NCBI RefSeq assembly: GCF_021134715.1
Contig: NC_060023.1
Span: 10,974,001-11,038,000, forward strand
Reading direction: 5' to 3'
DNA: 64,000 nt
Source of the DNA: Daphnia pulex
Taxonomy: Eukaryota > Arthropoda > Branchiopoda > Diplostraca > Daphniidae
In this document: positions 27,701-37,441 of the stretch, piece after piece
Numbering within the stretch: position 1 is the first letter of the stretch
Layout of the letters: each line of letters starts with the position of its first letter
The notes under the pieces: model-generated
What the model was told of the DNA's origin: nothing
Seen by the model: only the letters and a program-made list of their open reading frames with translations
The model's database searches: none
Position numbers and translations under genes: made by a program

Positions 27701-30700
27701 GGCCGGCGCAATCGTCGTGATGGAAGAAGAAGAAAAAATAACTCGATCGTAATTCAGTCGGTTCTTTCATCCTTTGGGGATATTTTTGTTTGTTTATTTA
27801 TTTATTTATTTTTCGAATTGAGAGATGTGCTGTCGGCAACAACAGCCACTACACCGACGCTATAAATATGTTTCTCTGTCGTAATAATCATGTCTGAAGT
27901 AAAAAAAAAAGTTGGAATTTTGTTTAAAATGAATTTGATTTTGATTATTTCCCTAGTCGGACGTGGTGCACCAGTCGGTTTACGAGCTGGTCCACTCTGA
28001 GGACCGCGAAGAGTTGCAGCGCCAATTGACGTGGAGTTCCCAACTGCCGGCCGATTCGGGACTGACGCTGCTGGACGCCCTCCGACCCGACAATTCCATG
28101 ATCCTCGAACGATCCTTCACCGTCCGCTTCCGATGCCTACTCGACAACACTTCCGGATTCCTGGTATAAATTAAACAACCAACCTCAAAAATATCGAAAT
28201 AACTTTTTCTAAAAAAAATTCGAAACAAAACAAAAGAGAAAAAAGAAAATGAGTTTTTTCTATCCCCGCTGGAATGTGTTGCCGGGCTCCTACTAGTAGT
28301 AGCTTGATCAATAATTATACACACACGTACTACTTACTATATACTCTGTGTGTGTGTGTATATATTCCAGTCTAAAAGAAAAAAAGGTTTTTCTTCTTCT
28401 TTATCTCGACTTGTTATTTGTATGAACAAGAAGAAGAAAAAGTCGAAAAAGAATTTCATTTTTTCTGGGGTCCGGCTGAGACCCTCGGAGCGCATTGCTC
28501 ATCTTGGGGATTTGTTTCTCCTTCTGGGGGGAAAGAAGAAGAAAAGTCAGGAGTCGCTAGAGAATAAGAAAAAGAAGCGCGCCCTGTAATTACAGGTATA
28601 ACCTTTTTGGAGTGGGCAGGTCAGCTGGGCTACAAGAGAGACTAGAGAGAAGGGGGATGTATACAAGTAGATTGTGTGTGCGAGTCTATTATACCTATAT
28701 AAGGGGTAGTACACTCCTTTGAGGCTCTGTGCTGTACCTGTCGGCCGTATTTTTTGAATTAAAAATCAAAATTGTGTCGAGACTGACTCTTTGCGTGTGT
28801 CGGGATTCGATGGAAAATGGGGGTTATGATGCAACCGTCATCCGTCATCTCCCTTGCGACACACAGACAAAAGGGGTCCTCCTCTTTTCCATCTTGAACG
28901 CTGTGGCCGCTAATCAAAACGTTTTTCCACACATTCAAAAAAATGAGATGGGGCAAACAATTTTTCTCTTTCTTTTGTCGGAATAATTGCGATTCAATTT
29001 CGATGGGTAAAATTGGTTGAACCAAACAATGGGGGGGGGATTCTGTTTAGGCCTTTTTTTCTTTGAACATTTTTGAAAAATTGTGGTGTTGTCTGATTAA
29101 TGGTTTTTGATTGTTTTTGTGTGTGAAACGACAGAGACTGGACATCAGGGGTCGTGTCAAGGTCCTTCACGGGCAGAACCGCAAGATGGAAGAGCCGCCG
29201 CTGGCCTTGTTCGCCATCTGCACACCATTCGGCCCGCCGAGTTTACTCGAGCTGCCCCACAAGGAGAGCATGTTCAAGAGCAAACATCGGCTCGACCTCG
29301 CCCTCGTCTCCATGGATCAAAGGTAAAAAAACAAAAATAAATCCCGACCCGAATTGTTCAAAGGGTCAATCGATCAAGAGTCTCCGGGTCATTTCTCTCT
29401 CCGTTTGATTCGATCAAATGTACAGAGCTAGAAAACTCTATGGTTGGGGATTTATTGATGTGAACATTTATGTGTGTGTGTGGCTGTGTAGAGCTTATGC
29501 ATATTCACGCGGGACGCAGGGTCAGGAGAGCGTCGGAGCGGCTACACAATGTCACCTAACGTTCGGGGCTCAAACACGACACTATACTCGCTGGTCCCCA
29601 TCGATTTTCCCCCTTGTGTCTATTTGTGCCTTTTATGTGTCGTACGTTTTGTTGGGTCTTTGAGATTGGAATTATTCACGAGTGAACGCCAACCACCTGC
29701 TGTGGTTGGCCTGGGTGAGGCTGCTGCAGCTTTCGTGAGAAGAGATTTGATTCTACTCAAAAAGTTTTGTTAACAAAATTTGATTTCAAAAACATTCAAG
29801 TTTGAAGCGGAGAAATGGTTTACCCAGTCAACTTTAAAAGAGCATCATCTCAAAGTTGTCGGTTGTGTAATGATATATACCACCACCCCACCCACCCACC
29901 CCTCCTTTCAACAGCGTAACTCTATATACTTTTAGATATAAAGAAAAACAAGTCCGGCATTATACGGGGGGTACTCGGTCGTTTGATCGATTTCGACCGC
30001 ACCACCGACGCCATATTGATTCGTTTTTTCCATCCTAGATAGTAGTGTATATAAAAATGTATGTAACTTGGTTTTTTAAAGGGATCAAAATTTGATTTGA
30101 TTGAAATCGTTGACCAGGAAAAAAGAAGGAAAAACATTTTTCCTCGTTGAAATGTTTTTTCCCTGGACGCTGGGGTTTTTGTGAACGTGACTACTAATTG
30201 ATTAATTTTCCCCGTTTCGACAGGGGGAAGGCTTTGCTGGGTCACAGCGACGCTGAATTGTCGTCGCTGGGCGGCTACGATCTGGTCCATTTCGACGACT
30301 TGGCCTACGTCGCCAGCGCCCACCAAGAACGTGAGTGGACCCACTTTTATCTTTTTTCCCCATTTCACCACCACCACCACCACCCGTTTGTTTTGAAATT
30401 TTAGATTGGATTTTTGTGGTTGTTTATTTCCCCTTACCAAGCCGCAGGGTAAAACGAAAAATAAATGGATCGATTCATTTAATGACATGTTCAAAGTAAA
30501 CAGACCTTGTCACTTTTTACTGGAAAATGCTGTGGCCCACGAATGATGAATTTGTTTTTTCTTAAGAGTTTGATGGCGTTTAATTTTCATTTTTAAAAAT
30601 GAATTGTTGTTGTATTTTGTTAGTTTTGAAGACGGGCGCTTCGGGGTTGATTGCCTACCGGCTGCAAACGAAAGACGGGCAGTTCCAGTGGCTGCAGACG

Positions 30701-33700
30701 TCGTCACGGCTCGTCTACAAGAACAGCAAACCCGATTTCATCATCAGCACTCATCGGCCGCTCATGTGAGACCGGAACATTTTTTGGCTTCTTATGTGAA
30801 TTTGATGGATGACGACATTTTTTAATCCAGGGAGGAAGAAGGACGAGATTTGATGGGCAAACGGACCATGGACTTTAAAGTCAGTTACCTGGACGCTGGA
30901 TTGACGAGCAACTATTTCACGGATCAGGAAGCTGGATCGGCCATTTCGGCGACTGTCGCCCCAACGACGACGACGACCTCGACGACGACGGGAGCGTCGG
31001 TGACGACTGGACAGACGACGGTCCTTCCGTCGCAGACGGGCGGAACCAACGCTCATCCGCCTGGGACGCAGAAAATCGGAAGGAAATACAAGAATCAATT
31101 ACGGGATTTCCTGACCAATTGCCGGACGAAACGGAAAAGCGGAAGCTCTGGAGCCGCTTCGGCCGCTGCCAACGGCCTCACGACTCCGCCGGAACCGTCG
31201 CCTGTCCACTACCTTTCCGGCAGTAGCAACAGCGGAGTGGAATTGGCCAGCGGAGTAGCCGGTTGGACAACCACAACGACGGCCGGAGTGGGCGGAGGTT
31301 CAGCGGCCGCTTCTTCGGCCGCCGCTTCGGCCGCCGTCGCAGCTGCCGCAACGGCCTATTCTCCTTCCGTCTACCCTGGGGCTTCAGCGGCCGCTGCGGC
31401 TGCGGCTGCCGCCACGGTGCCGTACCATGCGGATGCCACCAACAGTTTCTACCACAGCGCCATGCATCATCACCACCACCACCATCAGCTGGCCGCCCAC
31501 CACCACCACGCCGCCCACCACCAGCCCAACGCGACGTTGCAGAACCTCCAGAATTTGCACCAGAGCTTTTACGGCACGCCCGGAGCGCTGGATCACAACC
31601 GGTTCGGCATCGTCCCCACGGCCGAGCACAATCTCTTCCATCACGGCCACGCGGCCTACGCTCGAGGACTGGGCGTGGGCGTCGGAGCCGCGGGATATTA
31701 CGCCGCCGAATATTCGCCGTACGTTCACGCCGCGGCGGCCACCACCAACGGATTCCTGGCCGCTGGATACGATTCCACCATTGGCGGTAAGGAATTTTTT
31801 ACTTTTTCTTTTCTTCTCTTGGCGGATGGGAAACTTGGATGAAGTCATAAAAATATAGTCGGCCCGTTATTATGACGATGAAATGTCCATTTTGGTCCGG
31901 CTCCCGGTGTAGTAGAGAGGGTTTGAGGGGGTGCGCAGAAGCAATTATCATAATGAGTTGAAAGAAAAACTTTTGTTATTCATTTTTTTATTTTAAATTC
32001 CGGTGGCTGTTATGTAATTTAGTTCAGATTTATACTCGAGACACACACACAAATGTTGAGCTAATGGATCCCGTACACACGAAGGTAGAAAAAAGATTTA
32101 CGATGCGTCAGTGGCAGCTACTAGTAGCCCAGTCGTTAATTTTTATTTGTTTCAGTGTTGTTGTTGTTGTTGTATCGGTTTTTTTGGGGTCCGAACAAAA
32201 CATTATTTTTGATTGCATTGCACATATTTACAAGAGAGAAAGAGATCCTCCCTACGCCGGATGGATGGAATGAATGGCGAAACCCCCAAAATTGTTTTGA
32301 TTTGATTTGGATTTGGTTTGTGCCGTTTCAGGTATGAGCCAATTGTACGGCGGTAGCAGCAACAGCAGTCCAGCTGGCGGCGGTGGTGGCGGCGGTGGAG
32401 GAGCCGGTAGCCCGGCTGCTGGTGATGTGAGCAAGTACGCGACGACTAGTACTTCGTCCGTCAGTGCTAGTAGCGGTGGTGGTGGTACGGCCGCAGGTGG
32501 AGGTGTGTCTAGCCTGGGCCGTCTCACGACGAGTCTGCATCATCATCATCATCATGGGGGAGGAGGAGGAGGAGGCCTAGGCGGAGGAGGACTCTTATCA
32601 TCCGGCGAGACGGAGCCATCGTCAGAGTCGTCGGGCACCAGCACCAGCAGCATCGCTGGAGGTGATAGCCCTTACAATAACGGCCATCACAACAACAACA
32701 CCAACAACCACCATCATCAGCAGCAACAGCAGCAACAACAGCAGAGGAACAACAACCTTTCGTCCCGGCCCAGTTCCCGCAAACCGGTCGACCAACAGCA
32801 GCAGCAACAACAACAGCAGATGATGCAGCAATTGCAACAACAACAACAACAGCAACAACAATTGAGCAAGGCGGACAAGTACGGAGGAGACGGGCGGGAT
32901 TCGAGCAACGGCGGAGCTTCATCCGGAGGCTCGTCATCCGGAGGCGGTTACCCTGGCGGTACGAATAGCAATGACACCCGACAGACTGTTCTCATGTGGG
33001 GATCTTCTGGGTTAACGTCGGTCACCGGCAACCACTCGTCGTCGTCGTCGTCGGTGGCGGCGGGTTCCAACGACGACGACGGGGGTAGTGGCGCAGTGGT
33101 CGTCTCCATGACGACCGCCGATTTAATAACATCCACCACGGCTGCCGCTGTCGCCGCCGCTTACGCCGCAGGTATAACACACACACACACACACACGGAC
33201 AATTACATTACAAACAGAAAAACGGGCGGCTTGTGTCGCCATCTTGTCCGAGAGGGAGGGAGGGTTCATTTCCAGTTATTGTTGTTGTTGTTGTTCTAGT
33301 TTTTTCTTGGAAGAAGAAGAAGGTAGTAGTAGTCTAAAATTATCTTTCAAGGACAACTAGGTGGGGGATTTTATTTTTTTAAAAAACATATGCGATTTGT
33401 TGCCGGAAGATAAAAACAACTACACCACGTCGGAGGAGGATGATCAGATGCCCAAGTGCAACTCGTGTCCACCTGGCGGCCATTTCGTATTGACGTGATA
33501 ACTTGTGATTACCGTCTAGATTACAGCAATCGACTCCACGATGAACGAATCATTTCCAGTCGAATTGATCAATTCAAATTTTTCCTTTTCTTTTTCTTTT
33601 TTCATCTTTTTAGATTGCGGAGTCTCTGAAACCGGAATCAAGACCAAGTACGCGGGGCATCACGGGGTCTACAATGGCCACCACCAGCAGCAACAACAGC

Positions 33701-34690
33701 AGCAGCAACAACAACATCATCACGTCCAGCAGCAACAACAACAGCAACAACACGACGTGACGGTCAGCAAACCGGTGGTGGTGTCGAGCAACGGCGTGGC
33801 CAACAGCAACAACAACCTGGACAATAGCAACAGCAGCAGTTTGAACAGCGCCTGCAAGTGGGGCCGTGTGGGGCCTCATTACCTGTACGGTGCAGCGGCC
33901 AGCGCGGCCGACGTGGTATCGGGCAGTAGCGAGGTATCCTGGCCACCGCACCACCACCACCACCATCACCACCCCACAGCACCTCATCATCATCATCATC
34001 ATCCACATCAATATTATCCTTACCCATATCACCATGCGCACCACCACCACCACCAATCACCGCACCAGTGAGTTGCTCTTTTGATTTTTCCAACTTTTGT
34101 TTTTTATTTTGTTGTTGTTGGCATGACTCACGTGTTATGGCATGATTTTATTTTTTCATTTTTTTTTTATTTTTATGATTTTAAAGATTGAACTTCTGAC
34201 GAGGGATTTTTGCTTTGATCAAAGTGAAAGCCTCTCGTTCAGTCGTCAAATCACAAAAAATGCCTGTGCGGCTGAAATGGTGAAACCGAGTCTCTTTCGT
34301 TGCCAACAGCAGTGCCTCCTCCACCACCACCAACACGGCGCTGGATCAACCTGCTGTCCACCATCCATTCACCAACAACAACAACAACAACACCAATCAT
34401 CATCATCATCATCTCCACTCCACCACGGCGTCCATTGTTCCAGCGGTCCAGGACCAACATCAGCAACAACACAACAACAACAACACAATTCCTGTGGCCA
34501 ATCACAGCAACAGCAGCAGCAACAGCAGCACCTCGTCATTTGCAGCAGCAGCGGGATCGGGGGATCGGATAGGAGTGGCTCGGACCGCAGTCCTTTGCTG
34601 TCCTTCTCCGAGGTGACCAACACTTTACTCAACAACCAGCACGGAATCGGTACAACCATCATTCATTTTCCAACTCGATTAATTCGATAG
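12683..34690 (+). CDS. ss: Spineless / aryl hydrocarbon receptor homologue, bHLH-PAS transcription factor (12 exons)
   Basis: Joined exons: 12683-12738, 15436-15626, 23772-23926, 24705-24794, 27957-28163, 29135-29322, 30224-30330, 30624-30765, 30831-31786, 32332-33171, 33614-34067 and about 34243-34690. Every junction has GT-AG and keeps phase, giving about 1277 residues. Domain order is a basic N-terminus ([19 protein letters not shown]), bHLH at residues 30-82, PAS-A about 125-235, PAS-B about 270-380, then a 900-residue low-complexity activation region. The N-terminus, [17 protein letters not shown] and [10 protein letters not shown] match the spineless/AhR subfamily as I know it, not Sim, Trh or Hif. 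In insects Spineless pairs with Tango/ARNT and specifies antenna, distal leg and neuronal identity; the role here is inferred from orthology. The last exon's acceptor is the least certain junction. Confidence 0.93.
12739..15435 (+). other. ss: spineless intron 1
   Basis: This 2.7-kb intron has donor gtattt and acceptor gacattag. It is AT-rich with scattered TATATA and CA/GT runs. The open frames in it are short, overlapping on both strands and without domains. I see no second gene, RNA gene or clear transposon in it. Confidence 0.7.
15436..15626 (+). CDS. ss: spineless exon 2: bHLH DNA-binding and dimerisation domain
   Basis: After the acceptor attag the frame reads [10 protein letters not shown] and then the basic region [17 protein letters not shown], helix 1 ([12 protein letters not shown]), and helix 2 ([18 protein letters not shown]). 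It ends TTTTCAAG|gtatat. The [11 protein letters not shown] basic region is the AhR/Spineless type, which recognises the GCGTG half of a xenobiotic response element when paired with ARNT/Tango. An upstream ATG in the same frame (15317) lies in intron and codes for hydrophobic nonsense, so it was not used as a start. Confidence 0.95.
15627..23771 (+). other. ss: spineless intron 2 (8.1 kb)
   Basis: This is the largest intron of the gene and separates the bHLH exon from the PAS exons. It is AT-rich with many poly-T and poly-A tracts, pyrimidine runs and short microsatellites, including seven GAT repeats at 22054-22074. A 152-codon minus-strand frame at 21292-21750 is low-complexity and was not accepted as a gene. 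No conserved coding sequence, hairpin RNA or transposon terminus could be recognised. An intron of this size in a patterning gene is a plausible place for enhancers, but none is demonstrated. Confidence 0.7.
22054..22074. repeat. GAT microsatellite (7 units)
   Basis: Seven perfect GAT repeats lie inside spineless intron 2. On the plus strand they give an artefactual poly-Met frame. Confidence 0.9.
23772..28163 (+). CDS. ss: spineless exons 3-5: linker and PAS-A domain
   Basis: Exons are 23772-23926, 24705-24794 and 27957-28163; the junctions between exons 3-4, 4-5 and 5-6 fall exactly between codons. Exon 3 carries a Gln/His/Gly-rich linker (about residues 92-110) and ends at FLQ. Exon 4 reads [17 protein letters not shown] then [13 protein letters not shown]. 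Exon 5 reads [19 protein letters not shown] and later [19 protein letters not shown]. This is a PAS-A fold of the AhR/Spineless class, used for partner choice and dimerisation. The exon 3 acceptor could also be read four bases later, but only 23772 preserves the frame. Confidence 0.92.
23927..24704 (+). other. ss: spineless intron 3
   Basis: The donor is gtatac and the acceptor tttttccag. The intron is 778 nt of AT-rich DNA with a TATATATATATA run near 24330. Nothing else was recognised. Confidence 0.7.
24795..27956 (+). other. ss: spineless intron 4 (3.2 kb)
   Basis: The donor is gttagt and the acceptor ttccctag, splitting the PAS-A domain between a Gln and a Ser codon. The content is AT-rich low-complexity DNA with poly-A/T tracts, an ATC run near 25430 and a GGT microsatellite at 27145-27162. 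The plus-strand frame at 26822-27217 is not supported by any motif. No gene or transposon was seen. Confidence 0.7.
27145..27162. repeat. GGT microsatellite (6 units)
   Basis: Six perfect GGT repeats lie inside spineless intron 4. Confidence 0.88.
28164..30223 (+). other. ss: spineless introns 5 and 6 (flanking exon 6)
   Basis: Intron 5 is 28164-29134 and intron 6 is 29323-30223; exon 6 lies between them. Both are AT-rich with GT/CA and poly-T tracts. The minus-strand 190-codon frame at 29922-30494 runs antisense across exon 7 and is a shadow. No independent feature is visible. Confidence 0.65.
29135..30765 (+). CDS. ss: spineless exons 6-8: PAS-B domain
   Basis: Exons are 29135-29322, 30224-30330 and 30624-30765. 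Exon 6 reads [36 protein letters not shown] and ends MDQR across the junction. Exon 7 reads [20 protein letters not shown] and [12 protein letters not shown]. Exon 8 reads [20 protein letters not shown], then [20 protein letters not shown]. The order and spacing match PAS-B plus PAC of Spineless. In vertebrate AhR this domain binds ligand, whereas invertebrate orthologues are generally regarded as not binding dioxin. I cannot judge ligand binding from sequence by eye. Confidence 0.92.
30831..34690 (+). CDS. ss: spineless exons 9-12: C-terminal activation region with homopolymer tracts
   Basis: Exon 9 (30831-31786) opens with [20 protein letters not shown] and has the family-typical [19 protein letters not shown], then Ala and His runs. 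Exon 10 (32332-33171) is Gly/Ser-rich with polyGln runs encoded by mixed CAG/CAA at 32718-32745 and 32793-32863. Exon 11 (33614-34067) has Gln and His runs and leaves phase 2 at donor CA|gtgagt. Exon 12 contains Gln/Ser runs, then [16 protein letters not shown] and a TAG at 34688-34690. Exon 12 could begin at 34225 or 34243, both in frame. Starting at 34187 would stop at once. A donor-like GTACAA at 34649 leaves room for a further exon. Confidence 0.8.
31787..32331 (+). other. ss: spineless intron 9
   Basis: This 545-nt intron runs from donor gtaagg to acceptor gccgtttcag. It leaves one base (G) that joins GT to code Gly before MSQLYGG. It is AT-rich with TTG repeats near 32155-32172 and no other feature. 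Confidence 0.75.
32718..32863 (+). repeat. ss: Interrupted CAG/CAA tracts coding polyGln in spineless exon 10
   Basis: Two runs of mixed CAG and CAA codons (32718-32745 and 32793-32863) encode polyglutamine separated by an Arg/Asn/Ser-rich stretch. The synonymous interruptions suggest amino-acid-level retention, not a young pure microsatellite, although slippage polymorphism is likely. Confidence 0.85.
33177..33196. repeat. ss: AC microsatellite (10 units) just inside spineless intron 10
   Basis: Ten AC repeats begin five bases after the exon 10 donor (GCAG|gtata). A length-variable repeat this close to a 5' splice site could affect splicing. That is inference only. Confidence 0.9.
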
Positions 34691-34813
34691 TTGATTTTCT
34701 GACATTATTTTTTGAAAAAACAGATCCATAAATAATTTTGTAACGACTGTGGGATTTTCTCAACCTGGAAAAATCAAATCGAAAAACATTTGAAGCACAA
34801 AAAACAAACTTGA

Positions 34814-34819
34814 AATAAA
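34814..34819 (+). terminator. ss: Candidate poly(A) signal of spineless
   Basis: AATAAA occurs 124 nt after the TAG at 34688. It is the first canonical hexamer downstream. The AT-rich context makes chance occurrence likely, so this is tentative. Confidence 0.35.
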
Positions 34820-37441
34820 AATTTAAATGTTGGTGGACGATCTCTTACGAAAAATGGACGACCCCCCCCCCTTCCTCCCCTATAATTTCCCCAACGAATT
34901 TTTCTCTGCTCTGAATTTTTGGACTCTGCTGTGATTTCACACTCACACGTTTGAACCGACATGGCAAATTGATTGGGTTTAGATTTTTTTTGTTATTTAA
35001 AAATAAGGAAAAATGATGAAATACGTAACTCGATAAATCGTGAAAGAAAATACTAAAAAACCCAAAACTGTGAAATCCTCTTGTTCCTCCTCCCTTAATC
35101 CCTTTCCCCCTCCTTTAATCTTACACCAATTTTTCATGTACGGAATTTTCGACGACATCTTCTGACTCGTTTGTAACTTGACGCGTGGTTTTCCCCCCTT
35201 CTTTATAATAATCATTTCTCCCAACAAGATTCGTCTAGTCATCTCTCGCGATGAAGTGTGTTGTGTCATTCCCCTCCTTTTTAAGTTTTTTTTTTTTTTT
35301 AAATAGGCAGCTGTCTTTTGTTTTTAACCCCATGCCGATAAAAAAAAAAAAAACTAAAAGTTGAATTTTTTTTTTTTTATTTTCCATTCCGATTTGTTTT
35401 TCCGCGCTTTAATTTTTCAAATTATTTAATTTTTTTTTAGGGAAAACTTTTTTTTTCTTAAAATTAATTCGACCGCAGTTAATTTTTTTATTGCGTAATT
35501 GTGCTATATTTTCTTCCTATACATACCCATTCTTTTTATTTTATTTTGGAAGAAAGTAGGATACATTAATTCGTTTGTTTGTTTGTTTTATGGAAAGAAT
35601 TCTTATTTCTCAGTGTGTGTGCCGAGTGGGTGGGCGTGTGTAATATATATATTTCTTCCTCCGATTCTTCTGTTAAATCCCTTTGCAAGGAATTAATGAG
35701 TTTCTTGTGTGATTGCTTGCGTGTGACCCGCTAAGAGGTGCTGGTTATTTTTTACCAATTGTGTGTGTGTGTGTGCCGTGTAAGTGTGTGTTTACCTTCC
35801 TCCCTTCTCTCTTTGATCTTCACCAAAATCCCATCATCGCCATAATAACAAGGAAGAAGAAGAAAAACGTATTCTGTTTGATGGTCCTCCTCTTTTTCCA
35901 ATTGACGACAGCAAATTATTTTTTAATTTTTATTTTTTCTCTCTCCAGCTTCGACGAGGTTCCGATTTCATTAATCCCCCCTAATAACCCGTTAATAACC
36001 ATATTTTCTTTTCCCCCCTCCATTCATTGATTCTATTGCGTGTAAAGTTAACGGAAGAATGTCCTCCTCCTCCTTCAAAATGGCGTCGATCGACTTTAGT
36101 TTTGGATTTTTCTCTCGGAAGAAAAAGAAGAAGATGGGAAGAAGAGAAATTTTGTTTTTTTCTTTCAACATCATCCACACCCACGATATCAAGTCTCGTA
36201 TATCCGTCGCTATCAAATCTTAAAAAAAACAAAAACATTTACTATACATAAAAATTAATTTTTTCTTTTTTCTTTTTAGTTTCTGTGCTGCACCTCCTCC
36301 TTTCAATTGTGTTGATCTTACTCCATTTGTTGTGACAATTAAAACAAAAAACAAAAACAAAAGATTAAAGGATATTATATAACTCACCTCTGATGGAGAA
36401 ATGGCAAGAATTTTTCTTTTAAACAACTTTTTTTTTACATCGCCCATTGTGTTATTTCTAGATATTCACTTTTTATTTGAACGTTAATTACGGCCCGACT
36501 GCGCGGGGGGGTAGCGCCGGTTACTTCACTTATTTATGACGTAACGGGTTGTATAAACCAAACACAACAAAGCTACTCCGCCGTATGCCAACTAGATCCT
36601 TTTTCGAGTGAAAAACTTTTCATTTCTGGACGACGAAGAGGGGGTTCACCTTTTGTTTGATTACCTAATCAACGAAGGGGTTGTGTGTCACGTGCCCAAG
36701 GGGAAAACTATATGACTGCGTCACATATACCACCACCACCACCTTGTGTGCATAATGGGGAGAATACCGACAACTAGAAAACGATATATTTGATGGCGAG
36801 GGGGGGATAGAGTAGAGAGAGGGGGGTGATGAAGGGTGGCCAGCGCCAGCAGCTGATGGGCTTTTTTTCGGGGGGGTTAAGTTAGATTAGATCGTTGCGG
36901 ACAGTTGTGGGTTTGATGGTATAAGAGTGGCAGATCTCTCCTAGGGGCTGTGAAAAAAAAAAATAAAAAAGAGAAAACTGAAAAAGAGATAGACAAGACT
37001 ATAATTACGGTGCACACACACACAAGCGGCGGAAACTGCATCCTAAAAAAGAAGAAGGGGGGGGGGGACTGAGGGGTAGGAGAGATGACCCTCTCGTCCG
37101 CTTGTCGCTTTTCCTAGGTATGTAATCTTTCTTTCTCTCTGATGGAAAGGTGAGGGTTAGTTTCCCGTCACAGCAATTACACACAGACAACAGACAAATG
37201 CGCACAGGAGGGGGGAATTGTTTTGTGTACATAGAAGCTCTGGCAACTTTTCAGACAACCAACTCTTTTTGTGTGTTGCGAGTCAACATTTTTTTCTTTA
37301 CCTACAAGTCACTTTGTGTGGAAATAAAAATAAAACGAAAAATCAAACGAGTTGTGGAAACACTCAATTAATTTTCATATTTTTTTTTTGTGTGTGTGGT
37401 TAAAACATAATCGGAGACGCAAATCGAATAAATTTGATGAT
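34820..37441. other. Intergenic region between spineless and TTLL4 (convergent 3' ends)
   Basis: The 3' ends of the plus-strand spineless gene and the minus-strand TTLL4 gene face each other here. The DNA is AT-rich with long poly-A/T tracts (for example near 35285 and 35340) and short GT runs. It presumably contains both 3' UTRs. No coding exon, RNA gene or mobile element was recognised. Confidence 0.6.

Noticed and set aside
29922..30494. 190-codon minus-strand frame
   Set aside because: Antisense to spineless exon 7, whose plus-strand PAS-B reading is conserved; the minus frame is a shadow.
31384..31848. 154-codon minus-strand and other plus-frame ORFs over spineless exon 9
   Set aside because: Val/Gly- or Arg/Pro-rich complements of the Ala/His-coding GC-rich exon; they stop at no biological boundary.
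32328..34093. Poly-Leu, poly-Cys and poly-Val frames opposite exons 10 and 11
   Set aside because: Direct by-products of CAG/CAA and CAC/CAT repeats read in other frames.
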